Assembly: GCA_034509735.1 (NCBI GenBank)
Contig: JACGWO010000003.1
Location: 930,001 to 994,000, forward strand
Reading direction: 5' to 3'
Source of the DNA: Sesamum alatum
Lineage: Eukaryota > Streptophyta > Magnoliopsida > Lamiales > Pedaliaceae
Length of the DNA stretch: 64,000 bases
Below, piece after piece: positions 60,153 through 64,000 of the stretch. The position numbers and the translations under genes are program-made. The notes beneath the pieces were generated by a model that saw only the letters and a program-made list of their open reading frames with translations, ran no database searches and was not told where the DNA came from. Each line of letters opens with the position of its first letter. Positions within the stretch are counted from its first letter, which is position 1.

Positions 60153-61835
60153 GGTCGTTGAGTGTAGCCTTTCGCCACAAGCCTAGGTTTGAAGGTAGTC
60201 ACTTATCGATTAGCCCTTTCGCCACAAGCCTAGGTTTGAAGGTAGTCACTTCTCGATCAGCCCCAAGTTTACGTTTATAGGCCCATTTACACCAGACTAG
60301 TTTAACACCTTTGGGAGGATCCACAAGCGTCCATACATGGGTTCGTGCTCATGGAGTCCATTTCAGTTTTTATGGCCTCAAGCCACTTCCCTGAATCGAT
60401 GTCCGACATCGCGTCCTCGTATATTTTCGGATCATTATCCAATTGACCAGTCACCCTTAAGAAGCCATACGTCTCGGGAGGACGTGGCACTCTTGCTGAC
60501 CTACGGAGGATTGGAATATTAGTGGGAACCACGGGCGCAGACACAACAGGAGTCAGTGGTTCTGGTACCGCAGTTGGCTCCTCGGGAGGCTGCTCAACAT
60601 GCTGGGCCTGAAGAGGCTATTCAACACGTCGAGCCTCACGAAGTTGCTCAATCCTCCGGGTACTTAACCAAAAACCTCTTAACGTAACATCTGCAGCTCC
60701 TGGCGCTGGTGACTGAAGTGTCTCGCTTGATTCTGCAACGAGCAGTTCATCACGTTGGGAATCCGAAAGAAAACCCTTTTCCAAGAAGACTGCATTCCTG
60801 GAGACAAATACCTTATGCTCAGAGGGGTCATAAAAGTAATAACCTGCAGTTTCCTTCGGATAGCCAACAAAACTGCACAAGCTAGATCTCAACTCTAGCT
60901 TGTGTCCCACTAACCTCTTGACGTATGCAAGGCTACCCCATACTCTCAAGTATTTGTAAGACGCAGGCTTGCCATGACATATCTCATATGGTGTCTGGGC
61001 CACAATACTGGACGGTGTCATGTTTATTAACTTAGCTGCTATCTCAAGTGCATACCCCAGAAAGACAAGGATAACTCGGTAAAGCTCATTATGGATTGGA
61101 CCATGTCCAACAGGGTTCGATTCCTCCTTTCAAAGACTCCATTTAACTGAGGTGTCCTCGGATTTGTCCATTGAGAGATTATATCATTTTTTTTAGATTA
61201 TCGAGAAATTCGCCACTTAGGTGCTATCCACCTCGGTGTGACCGTAGGATTTTAATTTTGCATTGTTTGGTTCTCAACTTCAAGTCCGAAGTCTTTAAAC
61301 CTCATAAGAACTTCCGACTTGTACCTCATTAGGTAAACATAACCATCCGTGAGTGAACATCGGTAAAGGTTATGAAGTAAGAGAAACCGCCTCTAGGTTG
61401 ATCCCTTAGTGGCCCACACACGTCTGTATGGACGAAGTCCAATAAACTGGTGGCAAGCGTGCTTTGTCCAACAAAGGGCTTTTTGGTTATTTTCCCTTTA
61501 AGCAGGATTTGCAAGTTGGCAGATTGTTCAAATCACCCATCTCTAAGCACTTTGAGTCTATTGACCTTTTAATCCTGTTCTGAGAGATATGACCTAGCCT
61601 TGCATGCCACAACTGTGCGTTTTCAGTTTTGTCTAATTTACATTTGTGTCGAGCAGTCATGATCTAATCAGAATTTTGCAGAATATAAACACCATTGTTA
61701 AGTTTGCCTAGTAGATGAGAAGATCCATCTTTCATCAAATAAAAAGTAATTTTTATTGATAAAAAATTCAAAGCCACTATTATTTAACAATGGAATGGAA
61801 ATGATATTTTGAGCATGATAGGTACATAATAACAA
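60153..61835 (-). pseudogene. Element C: GAG-pre-integrase to RT N-terminal half
   Basis: Minus-strand coding in the order GAG-pre-integrase (LLKGKITKKPFVGQSTLAT, 61514 downward), the first integrase aspartates (FVHTDVCG; FITFTDVHSRMVMF), a decayed integrase (61330-61030), TPYEICHGKPASYKYLRVW and SEHKVFVSRNAVFLEKGF (61021-60617), ARVPRPPETYGFLRVTGQLD (60544-60302), then RT up to VAKGYTQR at the B insertion. A 47-bp tandem duplication is at 60167-60259. Similarity to H ends abruptly at 61835, so gag, leader and 5' LTR of C are missing. Confidence 0.85.
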
Positions 61836-62914
61836 ACCTATATAAATACATGCCTATGCTATTGTTAAAAGTCAATTATTGTCAATGCAAATAATTCAAA
61901 GGAACAACTATTTTGGATATTCAATTTTGATAAAGATAAGATTTGGAATTAGTTCTACTTCACCGTTGCCGCTAACTCTTTTCCACGTTTCTGAATTTTC
62001 TTTCTTTTGTATTTTTTTCTTCTTTTTTTCGATGTTGCTAGCTCCTCCAATTTTCTTTCTTTTTTTTTATTTTTTTCTGGAATTTCCGGGAGGTTGGGCA
62101 TTCTAGGGAGGATTGATGCTATAAGGGAAAAAAAAAAAAAAAGGGAGAGGAGATAGATCAGAGTGAGCGAGAGGGAGGGGATCAAGGGGTTTTGCATTGA
62201 TTGATATATATAAATTGTATGCATATTTTAATCTGTTAATTTATAGGTATATATATGTTTGTGTGTATTTATGCTTTAATATATTTTATAATTTTATGAA
62301 GTTCTATCTTCATATTTCACATATTATTCATATATAATTCTTTCTTTGACTGTTAAACGGTTTTCTTGATTTATTTGAGTTGATATACTTTTATTTGAGT
62401 CAATTATCAATAAAAATATAAACATAAATCAATATAAATGTAAAACCAAGCGGTGTTAGGCAATTGTCACTGCTAAAGTTTTATATTGACAATAGTTTAT
62501 TGGGCATGAATAGTTTTCTTGATTATAAGGAGAATTATTGAATAAAATTGTCATTATATAATTTGTTGCTAAGGTAAAATTAATACCAATAATAATTACA
62601 TATAATTAGACAAGTATAATTAGGATTTTAGTTATATTGGTATATGTACATGCCTTAATAACGTGCATGTATATGTAATTATACTTGCTTACAACAGCGT
62701 TAAAAAGGCTTGTATATATCTCACTTTTCAAGAAGAAACGTTATTTACCATTAGAGAAAATGGTGCGGAATTTGAAAATTCTTGGATCGAACGTCATATT
62801 ACTCTTTTTTCAAATAAAAAAAAATCTGTTTGATGACATGATAACATAAAAGAAAAAACTCTGTTTCAGAAATTCTCTTATTTTTATTTTTATAAAATTA
62901 TGTAATGATGACAT
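61836..62914. other. AT-rich sequence of unknown origin between C and E''
   Basis: No recognisable coding. It contains poly(T)/poly(A) tracts (62010-62080, 62127-62141) and a G/A-rich stretch at 62140-62190. It separates the broken 5' side of element C from the LTR E''. It may be original host sequence or the interior of another element. Confidence 0.35.
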
Positions 62915-64000
62915 TGAAGGACAAGCGGATCCGCCCGGGAGCGCGAGCGAAAGCGAGGAAGCGCAGAAAGTGCGTAAATTAAATCAAATCTAATTTAAAA
63001 TACGAATCCCAAGGGGTGTACCATTGGGTGCTCAACCGGGCGTTCGATGTAGGATGTGTAAATATTAGAAACATATATTTAAACACATAGGGCATAGATG
63101 TATATTAAATCAATCAAAGCGTAATAAACCGTTACCTTTGATTATTTAGCGTATGCTCCCGGCTACTTGCATTGTTCCTTCTCCGGAATGCTCACGAAAT
63201 CCAAACGTATGGATTCTCCAAAGGTGATCCACACCACACCGGAAGAAACACACGTTCTTCTTGCTAGAAAAGAACCGGTGTAAGAAGGAATCGGTTTAAG
63301 AGAAGAACACTATGAATTAGTACTCTCTTAAACTTACTTTGTTCTTCTTCTTGATTCAAAATCAAGTGAAGAACACAAGTGTAAGAGAGGGAGAGAGGCC
63401 GAGCGTTTGAGAGAGAGGAGAGGATTTTTTGTCTTCTGTTTTTCCTAGAAAAAGATGAATAGTGAATCACATATGCTTGGTGTTATATATTCTAATATAT
63501 ATACATAATTAATGTATTTATTGGAATGTGTCTAGGTTCATCCAAGGATGTCTAGATTCATTCCAATCAATCACCATCAATTCTTCAATCAAGCATACCA
63601 AAATTTATGGTATGATCAAATCATACCAAAAGGGAAGAGCTTGATTGGAGTTGATTTGTCTCTTTCCAAAAGAGATAAGCCACCATACCACCTAGCATGA
63701 AACATGGCTGATTTTGCTTTCTCCAAGGGAGCATATCGGCCATGTTTAATTAAGGGAAGAAGTCCAACTTCTTCCTATTCCAAAATAGGAATTATTTCTC
63801 CTCTCGGGTATAATTTAACGGACTGGGTTTTATCGCAATCCAATTACGACGAATCCAACATGAAATCCAATTTAATGTCCATTTAAATTATTCCCGTTGA
63901 TCTTTTAATCCAATTAAAAGATCCAACGTCTCAACGTCTCAACTTTTCATATTTAATCGAAAATCCAATTTACCGATTAAACGAAAGCCCGATACAATAT
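62915..64000 (-). mobile_element. E-family copia LTR (E''), runs off the window
   Basis: The LTR 3' end (minus) is at 62915 (CCGCTTGTCCTTCA). It matches E and E' over the whole visible length, including the terminal hairpin (63008-63028) and the phrase ttcatccaaggatgtctag. The beginning of the LTR and any internal region lie beyond 64000. Confidence 0.85.

Noticed and set aside
1..64000. tRNA or rRNA genes and CRISPR arrays.
   Set aside because: I saw no cloverleaf with A and B boxes, no rRNA-like stretch, and no spaced direct repeats. The only tRNA-related sequences are primer-binding sites.

Overview
The window is nuclear DNA of a flowering plant, very probably a eudicot. It is AT-rich, has spliced genes with GT-AG introns, a plant RABD2-type Rab1 gene and many Ty1/copia LTR retrotransposons. 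I cannot name the species from sequence alone. All three host genes read on the minus strand and lie in the first 17 kb. The other 47 kb is mostly transposable elements in several layers.

Left part (1-21.7 kb). A Helitron 3' end (1-128) is followed by an eight-exon Rab1/RABD2 GTPase gene (1510-4788). Next is a two-exon gene for a small single-pass membrane protein (7906-10243), whose second exon lies 1.9 kb from the first and is easy to miss. Then comes a three-exon 2-oxoglutarate/Fe(II) dioxygenase gene (14655-17029) with an apparent one-base deletion in its last exon. Introns and spacers carry small non-autonomous DNA elements: two CACTA-type elements, and several foldback (inverted-repeat) elements, three of them with perfect 9-bp target duplications as made by Mutator-like transposases. 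A decayed PIF/Harbinger transposase (about 20.1-21.0 kb) and a LINE 3' end with a poly(A) tail (21.7-22.5 kb) complete this part.

Right part (22.5-64 kb). This is a nest of related copia elements with unusually long LTRs (about 1.95-2.2 kb). I name them by letter. H (minus) is oldest. G (minus) sits in the reverse transcriptase of H. C (minus) sits in the untranslated leader of H. B (plus, 35427-60152) sits in the reverse transcriptase of C. B is itself split by a complete but defective element A (40019-48431), a solo LTR D (49142-51087) and a minus-strand solo LTR E (51858-55982), and E is split by a solo LTR F (53173-55162). The deepest chain, H>C>B>E>F, has five levels. Target duplications flank B, A, D, E and F. 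Two more LTRs of the E family (E' at 22507, E'' at 62915) border the nest. No element has an intact gag-pol; the best is the 384-codon reverse transcriptase ORF of B.

The signals most worth pursuing are non-coding and shared by these retrotransposons. A short hairpin near the LTR 3' end shows compensatory base changes between LTR families. A pair of 11-nt palindromes in the leader keeps a spacing of 80-82 nt in four elements. A block of about 45 bp is conserved inside otherwise diverged LTRs.
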